The notes beneath the pieces were generated by a model, which made no database searches, was not told the origin of the DNA, and was given only the letters and a program-made list of their open reading frames with translations. The position numbers were made by a program, and so were the translations under genes. DNA of 64,000 nucleotides. Origin: Ruminococcus sp. FC2018. Its GTDB lineage: Bacteria > Bacillota > Clostridia > Oscillospirales > Ruminococcaceae. Shown here in pieces: positions 15,238 through 24,803 of the stretch (position 1 is the stretch's first letter; every line of letters begins with the position of its first letter). Where the stretch lies: positions 21,642 to 85,641 of the forward strand of contig NZ_JHXH01000012.1 of the NCBI RefSeq assembly GCF_000621805.1, given 5' to 3'.

Positions 15238-16368
15238 TTATTCCTTGTTTTTTTGTTCCTTGACCACCTGCACCTGATCCGGGACAGCTATTTCCGCTTG
15301 CGCCGCATCTTCAGCCTTGTCGGTGGACTTTCCGTATTTTTTTATATTCAGCAGATGTGTAAACAGCGTTACAAGTCCTCCCACGATAATTACAGCATAG
15401 AAGCTGATACCACGGTTAAGGAGTATTGCGGGGCTGAGAAGCTCATCTGCAAATACGCCTGTGAAAAACGCTATAAAGCAAGCCTCGGTTATACCTGCTG
15501 CACCGGGAAGAGGCAGCATTTCAACGGCGACACCGATAAGCACCTGAAGTGCCACTATCTGCATAAAGCTTGCGCCGTGCAGTCCGTAGGACTTATAGAT
15601 GACCCATGTGAGCATGAACAGCGAGAGTCTTTGCAACACTGTGATCCATGTTATGGTGAACAAAGAGCCCATGTTACCGCCGATATATTTTGAGGCTTTG
15701 ACGTAGTTATCAAATATCCTTGTGACCCTTTTGATATAGCCTTCGGTATTTTTCTTATTGAGCACATGGATACGGGTCAGAAAGTTTATGAGTTTTATCG
15801 CCATTTTCCTTGACCAAAGCGGCTTGAGGCAGACGATAAGAAGCAGGGTGATATAGGCAAGATTCAGGAAAAATCCCACATACACCAGCCACATATATCC
15901 CCCCACGTGCTCGGTAACATAGCCATGGTAGAAGATATAGAAGAATAATCCCAAAAGCACCAGCACAGCTTTATATACCACTGCGATGACCAGCATTATC
16001 AGGGACGAATAGCCGTAGTAGATACCGTCCTTTTTCATATATATCATCTGTGCAGGCTGACCGCCGGACGAGGACGGGGTTATATAGGAATAGAAAAATC
16101 CGATAAACGAATATTTCAGACACCGCCGAAAGGGCGTTTTTTCTTTAAAGAGCCAGAGCATATACTTGATTATCACCGATTCGCCGGCGATAAAGCAGAA
16201 GGTACACACACAGCCAAGGATGAGCCACAGCTTATCTGCACGATGAAGCTCGCTCATGACCTCGGAAAGCTCCTTATTGTTGAACAATATCCTGAATGTG
16301 AGATACCCCACCACTGCGATAAACAGCACATTCAGAGTATATTTGACCTTTTTGTTTATAGTTATCAC
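15238..16368 (-). CDS. Flippase-like / LPG-synthase transmembrane domain protein
   Basis: The 376-residue polytopic membrane protein (about 8 hydrophobic segments) belongs to the UPF0104 / lysylphosphatidylglycerol synthase TM family. Typical stretches are SYITPSSSGGQPAQMIYM and LPLPGAAGITEACFIAFF. It lacks the C-terminal aminoacyl transferase domain of MprF, so it may move a lipid or lipid-linked intermediate; the substrate is unknown. Its neighbours are phospholipid (pssA, psd) and wall-precursor (MraY-like, FemX-like) genes, which supports a membrane-lipid role. The stop is 9 bp before the pssA start. Confidence 0.8.
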   Translation of the reverse strand: MITINKKVKYTLNVLFIAVVGYLTFRILFNNKELSEVMSELHRADKLWLILGCVCTFCFIAGESVIIKYMLWLFKEKTPFRRCLKYSFIGFFYSYITPSSSGGQPAQMIYMKKDGIYYGYSSLIMLVIAVVYKAVLVLLGLFFYIFYHGYVTEHVGGYMWLVYVGFFLNLAYITLLLIVCLKPLWSRKMAIKLINFLTRIHVLNKKNTEGYIKRVTRIFDNYVKASKYIGGNMGSLFTITWITVLQRLSLFMLTWVIYKSYGLHGASFMQIVALQVLIGVAVEMLPLPGAAGITEACFIAFFTGVFADELLSPAILLNRGISFYAVIIVGGLVTLFTHLLNIKKYGKSTDKAEDAAQAEIAVPDQVQVVKEQKNKE

Positions 16369-16429
16369 TCCATATTTCTCATATCCGTATCATCACTGTG
16401 GGTGAAGCAGCGTTATAACAGGGGCTGCA

Positions 16430-17413
16430 TCACTCGGTGATAAAGCAGAAGCAAGCAGCCACAAGAATCTGAATGATAACGAACCTTGTTACCACCTGTG
16501 TATCAGACCAGCCTTTATTCTTTCTCACATGGTCATGGATAGGTGTACGGATATTCTTCATAAATCCCTTTAATCTCAGGAAACGAATGAATGAGAGCTT
16601 CACAAGTCCCAGACCTCCGTCTATAATAAGCATAAGTGCCAATGGGATAAATATCAGCGGCGAACCTGTTTTCAGACAGATAAGCGCAAGGAACACGCCC
16701 AATGCTCTGGAGCCTGCATCACCCATAAGTATAGAGCTTGGTGAGGCATTGGACCAAAGATATGCTCCCAATGCGGCAAGCATTATCAGACAGGCGGTTA
16801 TCATTGCCGAGTCCTCAAGCAATCTGCTCACAAAGAAGATCGTCACCATACAAAGTGTTGCGCACAGTCCGTCAACTCCGTCGGAGCAGTTGGTAACATT
16901 TATCGCTGCCCACACAAGCAAAGTTGCAAGGGCAATAAAAACTGCCGGATGAGGCTCGATAATTTCTTTGAGCAGCGGAAGCTTGAATCTGCCGGAATTA
17001 AAGTAATAATAAGTCCCTGCGATACCGCCGGAAATTATAAGGTCGATAAGTCCCTTTTTGACCTCGCCCCAGGGAACGTCCGAGGCATCGTCCAGATAAC
17101 CGCTGAGCATTGCGCCGTATATAAACACAAGATACAGCACCATTTCAAGGTCAAGAGGTATAAAAAGCGCAGTAAGGATAACAAATCCGGTAATGAAGAT
17201 AAGACCTGCTCCCCTGGCTTTTCCCTGGGAGAGAGCACCGTTTACCGCAAACTCACGTCCCTGGTCTTTGGGAAGTATCTTTCTGAATATTTTGATGGTG
17301 AAAAATACAAACAAAAAGCTTGTGAGAAAAACGATACACAGAGCAAGCCCCTTCATGGGCTTACCGTTTATCATTATATTTTTTCCCAGCTTTTCGATCA
17401 GGTCGTAGAGCAT
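16430..17413 (-). CDS. MraY-like phospho-MurNAc-pentapeptide (or related GlcNAc/MurNAc-P) transferase
   Basis: The 327-residue protein has about ten spans and belongs to the polyprenyl-phosphate sugar-phosphate transferase family. Motifs in order are the Asp pair in GYLDDASDV, the NCSDGVDGLCA loop, MGDAGSRALG and the cytosolic IHDHVRKNKGWSD. This last loop aligns with the MraY PIHHHFELKGW loop, which favours lipid I synthesis over teichoic (TagO) initiation. It is more divergent than a typical dcw-cluster MraY and lies away from mur genes, so it may be a second or specialised copy. The family assignment is firm and the substrate is inferred. Confidence 0.8.
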   Translation of the reverse strand: MLYDLIEKLGKNIMINGKPMKGLALCIVFLTSFLFVFFTIKIFRKILPKDQGREFAVNGALSQGKARGAGLIFITGFVILTALFIPLDLEMVLYLVFIYGAMLSGYLDDASDVPWGEVKKGLIDLIISGGIAGTYYYFNSGRFKLPLLKEIIEPHPAVFIALATLLVWAAINVTNCSDGVDGLCATLCMVTIFFVSRLLEDSAMITACLIMLAALGAYLWSNASPSSILMGDAGSRALGVFLALICLKTGSPLIFIPLALMLIIDGGLGLVKLSFIRFLRLKGFMKNIRTPIHDHVRKNKGWSDTQVVTRFVIIQILVAACFCFITE

Positions 17414-17485
17414 CGGTCCTCATCCTTTTCACATTTATGTCAGATAACATTTTGCGTTACATATGCGATATATGCACGCACAGCT

Positions 17486-17514
17486 ATTATACCATATTTA
17501 TGCGCAAAATGCAA
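17486..17514 (-). promoter_or_regulatory. Promoter of the MraY-like gene run
   Basis: On the minus strand, TTGCAT (17509-17514), 17 bp, TATAAT (17486-17491). The 335-bp gap to the FemX-like gene (17414-17748) holds nothing else convincing; a weak G/C-rich stem near 17705-17740 may end the FemX transcript. Confidence 0.7.
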
Positions 17515-17748
17515 ATAATATAGCAAATAAATTTGCACAAAAAACGCCCCTGCAAAAAGGATATTTTTACAAATCACGTATAAAAGGCGCAAAAAGCCGA
17601 AGAACAGCCTGTTACGCCTTAATAATTCTATCAAATTCCCGAAACAAAAATTGGACATCACGCTGTGTCCCGGCAAGCATACGTGCGGCTTTTTTTCAAA
17701 ATAAGCAAGGGGAAAACTCCTTACACAAAAGAGTCCCCCCCGGATGTC

Positions 17749-18849
17749 CTACTGCATATCTTTATTTCTGTTTTTCAGAAGCTTCTTTGTCTTTCGGTCA
17801 TGCTTCCACATAACTATTTTTTCGCACAGATCCACTATCTTTTTCATAAACGGCTTGAACACATAGAAGAACTCGCCCGCATAGGTGACCACCTCGCCGT
17901 TGAAGCCCTTTTTGAACTTATAAACGCCGTAGTTAGGGTGCTCCGGGTCCTTATAGAAGGGTATGCCCTGGAAGTCGTAGATATAATTCTTACCCTCTAT
18001 CGCCCAGTTTATCATAGTCCACTGCATGAGGTAGTTGGGGTAAAGGTTTCTGTGGTGATTGGCGGATGCGCCGTAGACGTAGCAAGTCTTACCTGCATAC
18101 TGTGTAGTAACGGCACCGGAAAGAGGTATCTGCTTGCCGTCCTCGTCCACATAGCACATAAACAAACGGCAATGCTTTTCGCCCAGCCCCTCTATCATCT
18201 TTACAAAATACTCCTTTGAACGGATAGAAAATCCGTCACGGATACCCGTTGCCTGCATCAGCGGATAGAAATCGTCAAGAGCCTCCGTACCGCAAGCCTT
18301 ACAGTACACGCCCTTTCTTCCGGCTTTTCTTATCCTGTTGCGCCAGTCGGGCTGGAATGTCATCATGACCTCATCGGGAGTTTTTCCCTCTATGTTGCGA
18401 AGCATATAGTTGTTTCTTGCCTGTATGGTGGTAAGCTCCGCTGCGTTATAGGTATGCTTGAAGCCCATGGATATTATCATTTCTGAGATGTCCTTATCCT
18501 TCTCCTCATGGCAAGGGTCCCACATGAACTGGTAGCACTTATACTTTTTAGCCAGCACCTTTATGCCCTCAAACAGATCCTCCATTGTCTGCTTGTCACG
18601 CCAGTCGCAGACAGGTCCGTGGGGAGCATACAGAAAAGTGCAGCCGAAAATCGGGATCTTCTTGATAATAACAAGGCAGGTGCCTTTTATCTTGCCCTGT
18701 TCGTCCCTGGAAATAACGGCGTCCCAGCCCCAGTTGTCCTTTACCTTGGGCCACAGCAGGGACTGCATGAAATTTCCGTATTTACTTGTGCTTGCGAACT
18801 CTTCAAACTCGGCAAGCATATTTTTGTCCTTTTTATTGATTATCTCCAT
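17749..18849 (-). CDS. FemABX-family peptidyltransferase (peptidoglycan branch or bridge)
   Basis: This protein of about 366 residues has two GNAT-like domains with the FemX features VKDNWGWDAVISRD, MTFQPDWRNRIRKAGRKGV, the YPLMQATGIRDGFSIRS core and YGASANHHRNLYPNYLMQW followed by YDFQGIP. Such enzymes transfer aminoacyl groups from charged tRNA to lipid II. The ATG at 18849 is chosen because GGAAGG precedes it by 7 nt; the ATG at 18867 has no site. The adjacent MraY-like gene fits a lipid-II context. Whether it adds Gly, Ser or Ala cannot be read from sequence. Confidence 0.85.
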   Translation of the reverse strand: MEIINKKDKNMLAEFEEFASTSKYGNFMQSLLWPKVKDNWGWDAVISRDEQGKIKGTCLVIIKKIPIFGCTFLYAPHGPVCDWRDKQTMEDLFEGIKVLAKKYKCYQFMWDPCHEEKDKDISEMIISMGFKHTYNAAELTTIQARNNYMLRNIEGKTPDEVMMTFQPDWRNRIRKAGRKGVYCKACGTEALDDFYPLMQATGIRDGFSIRSKEYFVKMIEGLGEKHCRLFMCYVDEDGKQIPLSGAVTTQYAGKTCYVYGASANHHRNLYPNYLMQWTMINWAIEGKNYIYDFQGIPFYKDPEHPNYGVYKFKKGFNGEVVTYAGEFFYVFKPFMKKIVDLCEKIVMWKHDRKTKKLLKNRNKDMQ

Positions 18850-18885
18850 ATATGTACCTTCCCGCATTTATTCTCAATTATGCTT

Positions 18886-18914
18886 ATTATACACTTTAAT
18901 TCCCAAAAAATCAA
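18886..18914 (-). promoter_or_regulatory. Promoter of the FemX-like gene
   Basis: On the minus strand, TTGATT (18909-18914), 17 bp, TATAAT (18886-18891). It is divergent from the vanY promoter about 60 bp away. Confidence 0.7.
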
Positions 18915-18974
18915 GGGATTTCCGCATTTTTAGTCATTATCGGCAATTTTTAATATATATACCTGAACGCACAC

Positions 18975-19003
18975 TTGATTTTTATGGCATATTGTGATAT
19001 AAT
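18975..19003 (+). promoter_or_regulatory. Promoter of the VanY-type gene
   Basis: TTGATT (18975-18980), 17 bp, TATAAT (18998-19003). Confidence 0.7.
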
Positions 19004-19066
19004 GACCACAAGTGTAAAAATTTCAGAAACAAAAATTCCCTCAGAACCGGAAAGAACTGATAAAGA

Positions 19067-20077
19067 ATGATTGATGACAGTAAAATAACTCAGATCGAAG
19101 ATCATGGCGAAAACGGCGTATCCCATGCCGAGGACAGCCAGGTCAGGGTCACAAATAAAACGGCGCACAAAACCTTTTTACAGCGCAACAAATACCGCAT
19201 AAGACAGATATGCGGTGTGGCAATTTTACTTATAGTTATAACTTCTGTGGCGGTGCTTATCACAAAAAACAGCGGCAGTGACATAGAGTCAGGTGACAGC
19301 GAGGCTCAGGCTTTTATTCAAAATACAGAGTCAGATACAGAAGTTACCACCTCCGCTGTCTCCACCACGACCTCCGCTTCACAAAGCTCAACGACTTCCT
19401 CGGCAACGGTCACGGAGGATACCACCACTTCCTCTCAGCAAACCACACAGGAGACCACTACACAGCAGACGACCACCACAGAGGTCAACACTCAGAAGCC
19501 CATGACCTCCACCACAACAAAGGTGGTTGACAACAAGGACCCGGAGGTGGTGAAGCCTACGGTCATCAAGGGAATACTCGTGGTAAACAAGAGCTACCCT
19601 CTGCCTGCGGATTACAACCCGGGAGGACTGACTCCGGAAACCGCTGCGGCTTTTGAGAAAATGCGGCAGGCTGCGGCTCTGGACGGGATACAGCTGTGGA
19701 TATGCTCCGGATTCAGAAGCTATTACACACAGCAGAATCTGTTTGCACAGTACTGCTGGCGTGACGGAACGGAAAAGGCAGAGACCTATTCCGCAAGACC
19801 GGGACACAGTGAGCACCAGACAGGACTTGCAATAGACGTAAACTATGCAAGCAGCTGGCAGTTTGACAACACGCCGGAGGCAAAGTGGCTGGCAGAGCAC
19901 TGCAACGATTACGGCTTTATTATCAGATACAAGCCGGGCAAGGAGCAGTACACAGGATACGTTGCGGAATCGTGGCATATCAGGTACCTGGGGGATGTGG
20001 AGCTTTGCAAGACTATCGAGGCTTCGGGACTTTGCCTTGAGGAATATCTGGGCATTTCAAGTAAATACAACAACTGA
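19067..20077 (+). CDS. Membrane-anchored VanY-type D,D-carboxypeptidase (M15B)
   Basis: The 336-residue protein has a cytosolic N terminus, one span (about residues 48-67), a Thr/Ser-rich linker (about 80-160) and an extracellular M15 zinc peptidase domain. Zinc and catalytic residues are in GHSEHQTGLAID (S-x-H-x-x-G-x-A-x-D) and ESWHIRYLG (E-x-x-W-H). The domain opens with the family's NKSYPLPADYNPG and ICSGFRSYYTQQ. It trims the terminal D-Ala of peptidoglycan stems or precursors. No vanH/A/X or vanRS neighbours are present, so this is a housekeeping wall enzyme rather than a resistance cluster. Confidence 0.9.
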   Translation: MIDDSKITQIEDHGENGVSHAEDSQVRVTNKTAHKTFLQRNKYRIRQICGVAILLIVITSVAVLITKNSGSDIESGDSEAQAFIQNTESDTEVTTSAVSTTTSASQSSTTSSATVTEDTTTSSQQTTQETTTQQTTTTEVNTQKPMTSTTTKVVDNKDPEVVKPTVIKGILVVNKSYPLPADYNPGGLTPETAAAFEKMRQAAALDGIQLWICSGFRSYYTQQNLFAQYCWRDGTEKAETYSARPGHSEHQTGLAIDVNYASSWQFDNTPEAKWLAEHCNDYGFIIRYKPGKEQYTGYVAESWHIRYLGDVELCKTIEASGLCLEEYLGISSKYNN

Positions 20078-20085
20078 CAACAAAA

Positions 20086-20117
20086 CCCTCGCAGCAGCAG
20101 ACTGCGGGGGTTTTTTT
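20086..20117 (+). terminator. Terminator after the VanY-type gene
   Basis: CCCTCGCAG/CTGCGGGGG stem with a 7-nt loop and seven Ts. Confidence 0.88.
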
Positions 20118-20173
20118 ATGCTCTTTTAAAAGATGCATAAATGTCACCAAAAAGGGGAAACTGTTTTTGTGCA

Positions 20174-20206
20174 GTTATATAATTCGTAGGCAAAGTTATA
20201 TAATTC
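20174..20206. promoter_or_regulatory. Tandem 12-bp operator-like direct repeats upstream of the clpB operon
   Basis: GTTATATAATTC occurs twice (20174-20185 and 20195-20206), exactly 21 bp apart, i.e. two helical turns on the same face. Each contains the palindrome TTATATAA. They lie directly upstream of the -35. Direct repeats of short palindromes suit a ribbon-helix-helix regulator, and the first gene of the operon encodes one. Confidence 0.6.
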
Positions 20207-20208
20207 TA

Positions 20209-20236
20209 TTGACAAATTATTTAATTGTGGTACAAT
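20209..20236 (+). promoter_or_regulatory. Promoter of the RHH-clpB operon
   Basis: TTGACA (20209-20214), 16 bp, TACAAT (20231-20236). No CIRCE or CtsR-type heptad repeat is seen. Confidence 0.75.
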
Positions 20237-20265
20237 AGTTTACAGAGGAAAAAGGAGGGAAGGTC

Positions 20266-20922
20266 ATGGGTAAAAGCGTTTACAGTCTGGTGCTTGACGA
20301 CGATGTGGTGAATGCGGTGGACAAGCTGGCGCACTCTATGAACACCAGCAGGAGCAATCTTATAAACACTATCCTTGCGCAGAAGGTGGAGCTTGACACG
20401 CCGCAGATGCGTATCGAGAGCATTTTTTCCGCAATGCAGAGCCTTATCGACAACCGCTTTCAGCTTATAGACAGACAAAGCAACTCCACCATGTCCATAA
20501 AGAGTATGCTGGAATACAAATACAAACCCACAATCCGCTACTCGGTGGAACTGGCAAGGGACACGGGAGGCAAGGTGGGCAGCCTTAAAGTGCGGCTGAG
20601 GACCACATCGGGAAATCTTATGGGGCTTATGGAAAGCTTTTTCACCCTTTGGAGAGAGCTTGAAAAAGCTGAACTTTCTCATCTTTTCACAGGGGGCTTC
20701 CCGGGAAGCATATCTCAGGGCTGCTTCACAAGGGACTTTTACTCCCCTGCCCGGGAGCGTCTTAATGACAAGGACATCGGAATGGCTATCGGGCGGTATA
20801 TCAGACTTATTGACAAATGCATACAGCAATACTTTGACAATCTTGATGACCCGCAAAGGGCGGCAAGGCTTACGGAGCAGACGTATAAACAGTACCTTGA
20901 TGAGGGGGTACTTATCTTATAA
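20266..20922 (+). CDS. Ribbon-helix-helix protein encoded before clpB
   Basis: The 218-residue protein starts with a CopG/Arc-type ribbon-helix-helix (residues 3-40): strand SVYSLVLDDD, helix VVNAVDKLAHSM, turn NTSRS, helix NLINTILAQ. The remaining 170 residues are soluble and unlike any domain I recognise; they include a central strand-rich YKPTIRYSVELAR / GSLKVRLRTT part and a helical C terminus. It has an AAGGAGG ribosome site. clpB follows after 48 bp. With the twin repeats before its promoter, it is a good candidate for an autoregulator that also controls clpB, replacing CtsR/HrcA. It may alternatively sense unfolded protein through the C-terminal part. Function is inferred from context only. 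Confidence 0.7.
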   Translation: MGKSVYSLVLDDDVVNAVDKLAHSMNTSRSNLINTILAQKVELDTPQMRIESIFSAMQSLIDNRFQLIDRQSNSTMSIKSMLEYKYKPTIRYSVELARDTGGKVGSLKVRLRTTSGNLMGLMESFFTLWRELEKAELSHLFTGGFPGSISQGCFTRDFYSPARERLNDKDIGMAIGRYIRLIDKCIQQYFDNLDDPQRAARLTEQTYKQYLDEGVLIL

Positions 20923-20970
20923 AACAACCCTTCCCAAAGAGGCAGGGAAAACAGAAAGGAGAAATGTAAA

Positions 20971-23583
20971 ATGAATGTACAGAAGCTGACACAGAAATCT
21001 ATCGAGGCAATTAACAGCGCACAGTCCGTGGCTGCCACATACGGTAACCAGGCGGTGGACCAGCAGCACCTTATGCTGGCTCTGCTTACCCAGGAAAACG
21101 GGCTTATACCTCAGCTGCTGACAAAAATGGAAATAGACCCGGAAAACTTCAAGCTGGCGGTGACACAGTCGGTAAACGCCATACCAAAGGTGAGCATTTC
21201 AGGCAGCAGGCAGGCTGATTCGGTATATATCTCAAACGAGCTGGACAGGGCGTTGGCGGACGCAGAGAACTGCGCTATGCAGATGAAGGACGAGTTCGTT
21301 TCGGTGGAACATCTTATGCTGGGAATGATAAACCAGCCAAACAGCGAGATGAAGCGGCTTTTCAAGACCTTTAATCTGACCAAAGACGAGTTTTTACAGG
21401 TCCTTCAATCGGTAAGGGGCAACGCCAAGGTCACCAGTCAGAACCCTGAGGAGACATACGATGTGCTGAAAAAGTACGGTCAGGATCTTGTGGAGCTGGC
21501 AAGGGCAAACAAGCTGGACCCGGTCATAGGACGTGACAGCGAGATAAGAAACGTTATCCGTATTCTGTCACGAAAGACAAAAAATAACCCTTGCCTTATC
21601 GGCGAACCGGGCGTGGGCAAAACAGCTATTGCAGAGGGACTTGCTCAGCGTATCGTCAGCGGCGACGTGCCCGACAACCTGAAAGACAGGCAGCTTTTCA
21701 GCCTTGACATGGGTGCGCTTATCGCAGGAGCAAAATACCGGGGCGAGTTTGAGGAGCGTTTTAAGGCTGTGGTGCAGGAGATAAAGAAGTCCGAGGGCAG
21801 GATAATCCTGTTTATCGACGAGCTGCACAACATTGTTGGGGCAGGAAAAACAGACGGAGCGATGGACGCAGGCAACCTGCTCAAGCCTATGCTGGCAAGG
21901 GGCGAGCTGCACTGTATCGGTGCCACTACCCTTAACGAATACAGGCAGTATATCGAAAAGGACGCTGCTCTTGAAAGGCGTTTCCAGCCGGTAATGGTGG
22001 ACGAACCTACCGTTGAGGACACTATATCCATACTGCGTGGACTCAAAGAAAGATACGAGGTTTTCCACGGAGTAAAGATACAGGACCAGGCTCTTGTATC
22101 GGCGGCGGTGCTTTCAAACAGATACATCAGCGACAGGTTCCTCCCCGACAAGGCTATCGACCTTGTGGACGAAGCCTGCGCACTTATCCGCACGGAAATG
22201 GACTCCATGCCCACGGAGCTTGACGAGATAAGGCGTAAGATACTCCAGCACGAGATAGAGGAAACGGTGCTTAAAAAAGAAAACGACAAGCTGGCTGTGG
22301 AGCATCTTCACGACGTTCAGAAGGAGCTTGCACAGATGCGTGAGCAGTTCAGCGAGATGAAGGCAAAGTGGGAGAACGAAAAGTCGGCTATCTCCAAGGT
22401 GCAAAAGCTCCGTGAGGAGATAGAACAGTGCTCCAAGGACATCGAAAAGGCTGAGCGTGAGTACGACCTGAACAAGCTGGCAGAGCTTAAATACGGCAAA
22501 ATGGCACAGCTCCAGTCACAGCTTGAGCAGGAGGAGGAAAAGGCTGAAAAATCCGCAAGCAAGAACACACTTTTGCGTGACAAGGTCACAGAGGAGGAGA
22601 TCGCCCGGATCATCGGACGCTGGACAGGTATCCCTGTTTCAAAGCTGGTGGAGAGCGAAAGAGACAAGCTTCTGCGCCTGCCGGACATTCTCCACAAGCG
22701 TGTTATCGGGCAGGACGAGGCGGTGGAGCTTGTTTCACAGGCGATACTCCGTTCCCGTGCAGGCATCGCAAACCCTGCACAGCCTATCGGCTCTTTCCTG
22801 TTCCTGGGTCCTACGGGAGTGGGCAAGACAGAGCTTGCAAAGGCACTTGCACAGGCTCTTTTTGACGACGAGAACAGCATCGTTAGGATAGATATGTCCG
22901 AATACATGGAGAAATTCAGCGTTTCAAGACTTATCGGAGCGCCTCCGGGATATGTGGGCTACGAGGAGGGCGGACAGCTTACAGAGGCTGTGCGCAGAAA
23001 GCCGTACTCGGTAGTTCTGCTGGACGAGATAGAAAAGGCTCACCCCGACGTTTTCAACATACTTCTTCAGGTGCTTGACGACGGCCGGATAACCGATTCT
23101 CAGGGCAGGACGGTGGATTTCAAGAACACTATCATTATCCTCACCTCAAACCTTGGCTCGCCTTATATCCTTGAGGGCATAGGCGACGACGGGGAGCTTT
23201 CACAGCAGGCTCGCCAGCAGGTGGACGGACTTCTTCACCAGCAGTTCAGACCTGAATTCCTCAACAGGCTTGATGAGATAATCTACTACAAGCCCCTTAT
23301 GCGCTCACAGATAGGAAAGATAGTTGACCTTATGCTGGAGCAGCTGCAAAAGCGGCTTGAGAGCAAGCATCTGAGCATACAGGTAACTCAGGCTGCAAAG
23401 GACGCAGTTATCTCCCGTGGATACGACCAGAACTTCGGCGCAAGACCGCTGAAAAGGTTTATACAGCGAAATATCGAGACCCTTATCGCCCGCATGATAA
23501 TTGCTCAGGACATTGAGCCTGACAGTGTGATAAAGGTGGATCATGACGGAGAAAATTTCACAGCCGACGTATCCCCGGTCTGA
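20971..23583 (+). CDS. clpB: ATP-dependent disaggregase ClpB
   Basis: The 870-residue AAA+ protein has a Clp N domain (1-145), NBD1 with GEPGVGKTA and the Walker [13 protein letters not shown], the long coiled-coil middle domain (about 405-525, rich in Glu/Lys) that separates ClpB from ClpC, and NBD2 with GPTGVGKTE and [15 protein letters not shown]. It rescues aggregated proteins with DnaK. The IGF/L loop for ClpP docking is not evident, as expected. It is the second gene of the operon with the ribbon-helix-helix protein and ends in a strong terminator. Confidence 0.97.
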   Translation: MNVQKLTQKSIEAINSAQSVAATYGNQAVDQQHLMLALLTQENGLIPQLLTKMEIDPENFKLAVTQSVNAIPKVSISGSRQADSVYISNELDRALADAENCAMQMKDEFVSVEHLMLGMINQPNSEMKRLFKTFNLTKDEFLQVLQSVRGNAKVTSQNPEETYDVLKKYGQDLVELARANKLDPVIGRDSEIRNVIRILSRKTKNNPCLIGEPGVGKTAIAEGLAQRIVSGDVPDNLKDRQLFSLDMGALIAGAKYRGEFEERFKAVVQEIKKSEGRIILFIDELHNIVGAGKTDGAMDAGNLLKPMLARGELHCIGATTLNEYRQYIEKDAALERRFQPVMVDEPTVEDTISILRGLKERYEVFHGVKIQDQALVSAAVLSNRYISDRFLPDKAIDLVDEACALIRTEMDSMPTELDEIRRKILQHEIEETVLKKENDKLAVEHLHDVQKELAQMREQFSEMKAKWENEKSAISKVQKLREEIEQCSKDIEKAEREYDLNKLAELKYGKMAQLQSQLEQEEEKAEKSASKNTLLRDKVTEEEIARIIGRWTGIPVSKLVESERDKLLRLPDILHKRVIGQDEAVELVSQAILRSRAGIANPAQPIGSFLFLGPTGVGKTELAKALAQALFDDENSIVRIDMSEYMEKFSVSRLIGAPPGYVGYEEGGQLTEAVRRKPYSVVLLDEIEKAHPDVFNILLQVLDDGRITDSQGRTVDFKNTIIILTSNLGSPYILEGIGDDGELSQQARQQVDGLLHQQFRPEFLNRLDEIIYYKPLMRSQIGKIVDLMLEQLQKRLESKHLSIQVTQAAKDAVISRGYDQNFGARPLKRFIQRNIETLIARMIIAQDIEPDSVIKVDHDGENFTADVSPV

Positions 23584-23595
23584 ACATAAAATAAA

Positions 23596-23635
23596 AATGC
23601 CGATAGTGAACAAGATCACTGTCGGCATTGTTTTT
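23596..23635 (+). terminator. clpB terminator
   Basis: AATGCCGATAGTG / CACTGTCGGCATT, 13-bp stem (one G-U pair), loop of 8, then GTTTTT. Confidence 0.92.
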
Positions 23636-23647
23636 GCTTATTGGGTT

Positions 23648-24778
23648 TTATGCTGCAGGTTTAGCGGCTGCTGCGGCGGTGGTGGTTGCCGGGGCTGCTG
23701 CGTCTGCTGTTCCGGGCACCTTAGCCTTGCTTCCGGGGACATATTTTTCAAACATTGCCACGGTCTCGCTGCCGCAGGTGGCTGCGGTGGAGCTTTTGGA
23801 GATTATGCAGCAATAGGTATGTCCGTTGTCGGTATCCTTTGCAAAGGTCGCCATTGCAAAGCCTGCTTCATTGGTATAGCCGGTCTTACCGCCGGTTATG
23901 GAGATGCTGTCGTCGTTTGAGCCGTTGCCGTTTTTGTCGATAAAGAAACCGCTTACTCTGCCAAGCACGGTACACTGAAGGTCGATACCGGTAGGGTTCT
24001 GCTGTGTCTGTGCGGTGGTATACTTCATGGTGTTGAGCACCTTTCGGCAGGTAACATTATGGTTTGCGACTTTCATAATAACAGCCATATCCGCAAGTGT
24101 GGTATAGTGTTTTTCGTCATGAAGACCTGTGGTGTTGGTAAAGTGGGTATTTTTCAGACCAAGCTCCTGGATACGCTTGTTCATAAGCTCCATGAACTTA
24201 TCCTTTGAACCGGCGATAGCGTTTTCAAGTCCCACGCAGGCGTCTGCACCGCTGGGAAGGACAGCTCCGTAGAGAAGGTCCATTATTGTCACCTTTTCTC
24301 CCGGCTTGAAGCCTGCCATCGAGGCGTTCTCTTCCTCCAGCGGAGCCAGATCCTCCGGCTTGAAGGTATATGTATCGTCATAGGATTTTGCGTTCTCGCA
24401 GGCAACCAGCACTGTCAGGACTTTTGTAAGAGATGCTGGATAGATCCTCAGATCCATATTGGAGCCGGCATATATAACATCGTCGTCAAGGTCTGCAAGC
24501 AACGTAGCCTGGGAGGTAAGTCCCTTTATATCAGTCTTTTTGAAGTCGGGGCTTTGCTTTAAGTACAGATCCACTTCCTTTGGTGTTTCCGGCACAGGGG
24601 CAGTAGCGGCTGTTGTGGTAGTGGTCACCACGTTGTTCTTTTTTTCCTGAGGATTATCGTCGGTGTCCTTGATGTCGTTTCGCCCTCCAAGCATCATCAC
24701 TATTGCACCGATGCCGATAAGGATTATCATTATCAGAACTGCTACCAATGCGGCGTTGCCATTTTTATTATTCTTCAC
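23648..24778 (-). CDS. D-alanyl-D-alanine carboxypeptidase (S11), intact active site
   Basis: This protein of about 376 residues has an N-terminal span (AALVAVLIMIILIGIGAIVMML), a Thr/Pro linker and an S11 catalytic domain. The SxxK motif is complete (YPASLTKVLT), the second motif reads SGADAC and the third is GGKTGYT, with the helix MNKRIQELGLKNTHFTN before the third. It removes the terminal D-Ala from peptidoglycan. The Ala/Thr-rich C terminus lacks the amphipathic anchor of PBP5. The GTG at 24778, with GAAGGGAAG upstream, is preferred over the ATG at 24853, which would overlap the CBS gene. It is the third gene of a minus-strand run. Confidence 0.88.
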   Translation of the reverse strand: MKNNKNGNAALVAVLIMIILIGIGAIVMMLGGRNDIKDTDDNPQEKKNNVVTTTTTAATAPVPETPKEVDLYLKQSPDFKKTDIKGLTSQATLLADLDDDVIYAGSNMDLRIYPASLTKVLTVLVACENAKSYDDTYTFKPEDLAPLEEENASMAGFKPGEKVTIMDLLYGAVLPSGADACVGLENAIAGSKDKFMELMNKRIQELGLKNTHFTNTTGLHDEKHYTTLADMAVIMKVANHNVTCRKVLNTMKYTTAQTQQNPTGIDLQCTVLGRVSGFFIDKNGNGSNDDSISITGGKTGYTNEAGFAMATFAKDTDNGHTYCCIISKSSTAATCGSETVAMFEKYVPGSKAKVPGTADAAAPATTTAAAAAKPAA

Positions 24779-24803
24779 TCTTTTTTCTTCCCTTCTTTTA
24801 TTT

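Noticed and set aside
17440..17676. 78-residue minus-strand ORF upstream of the MraY-like gene
   Set aside because: It contains the promoter at 17486-17514, lacks a ribosome site and reads as translated AT-rich spacer.
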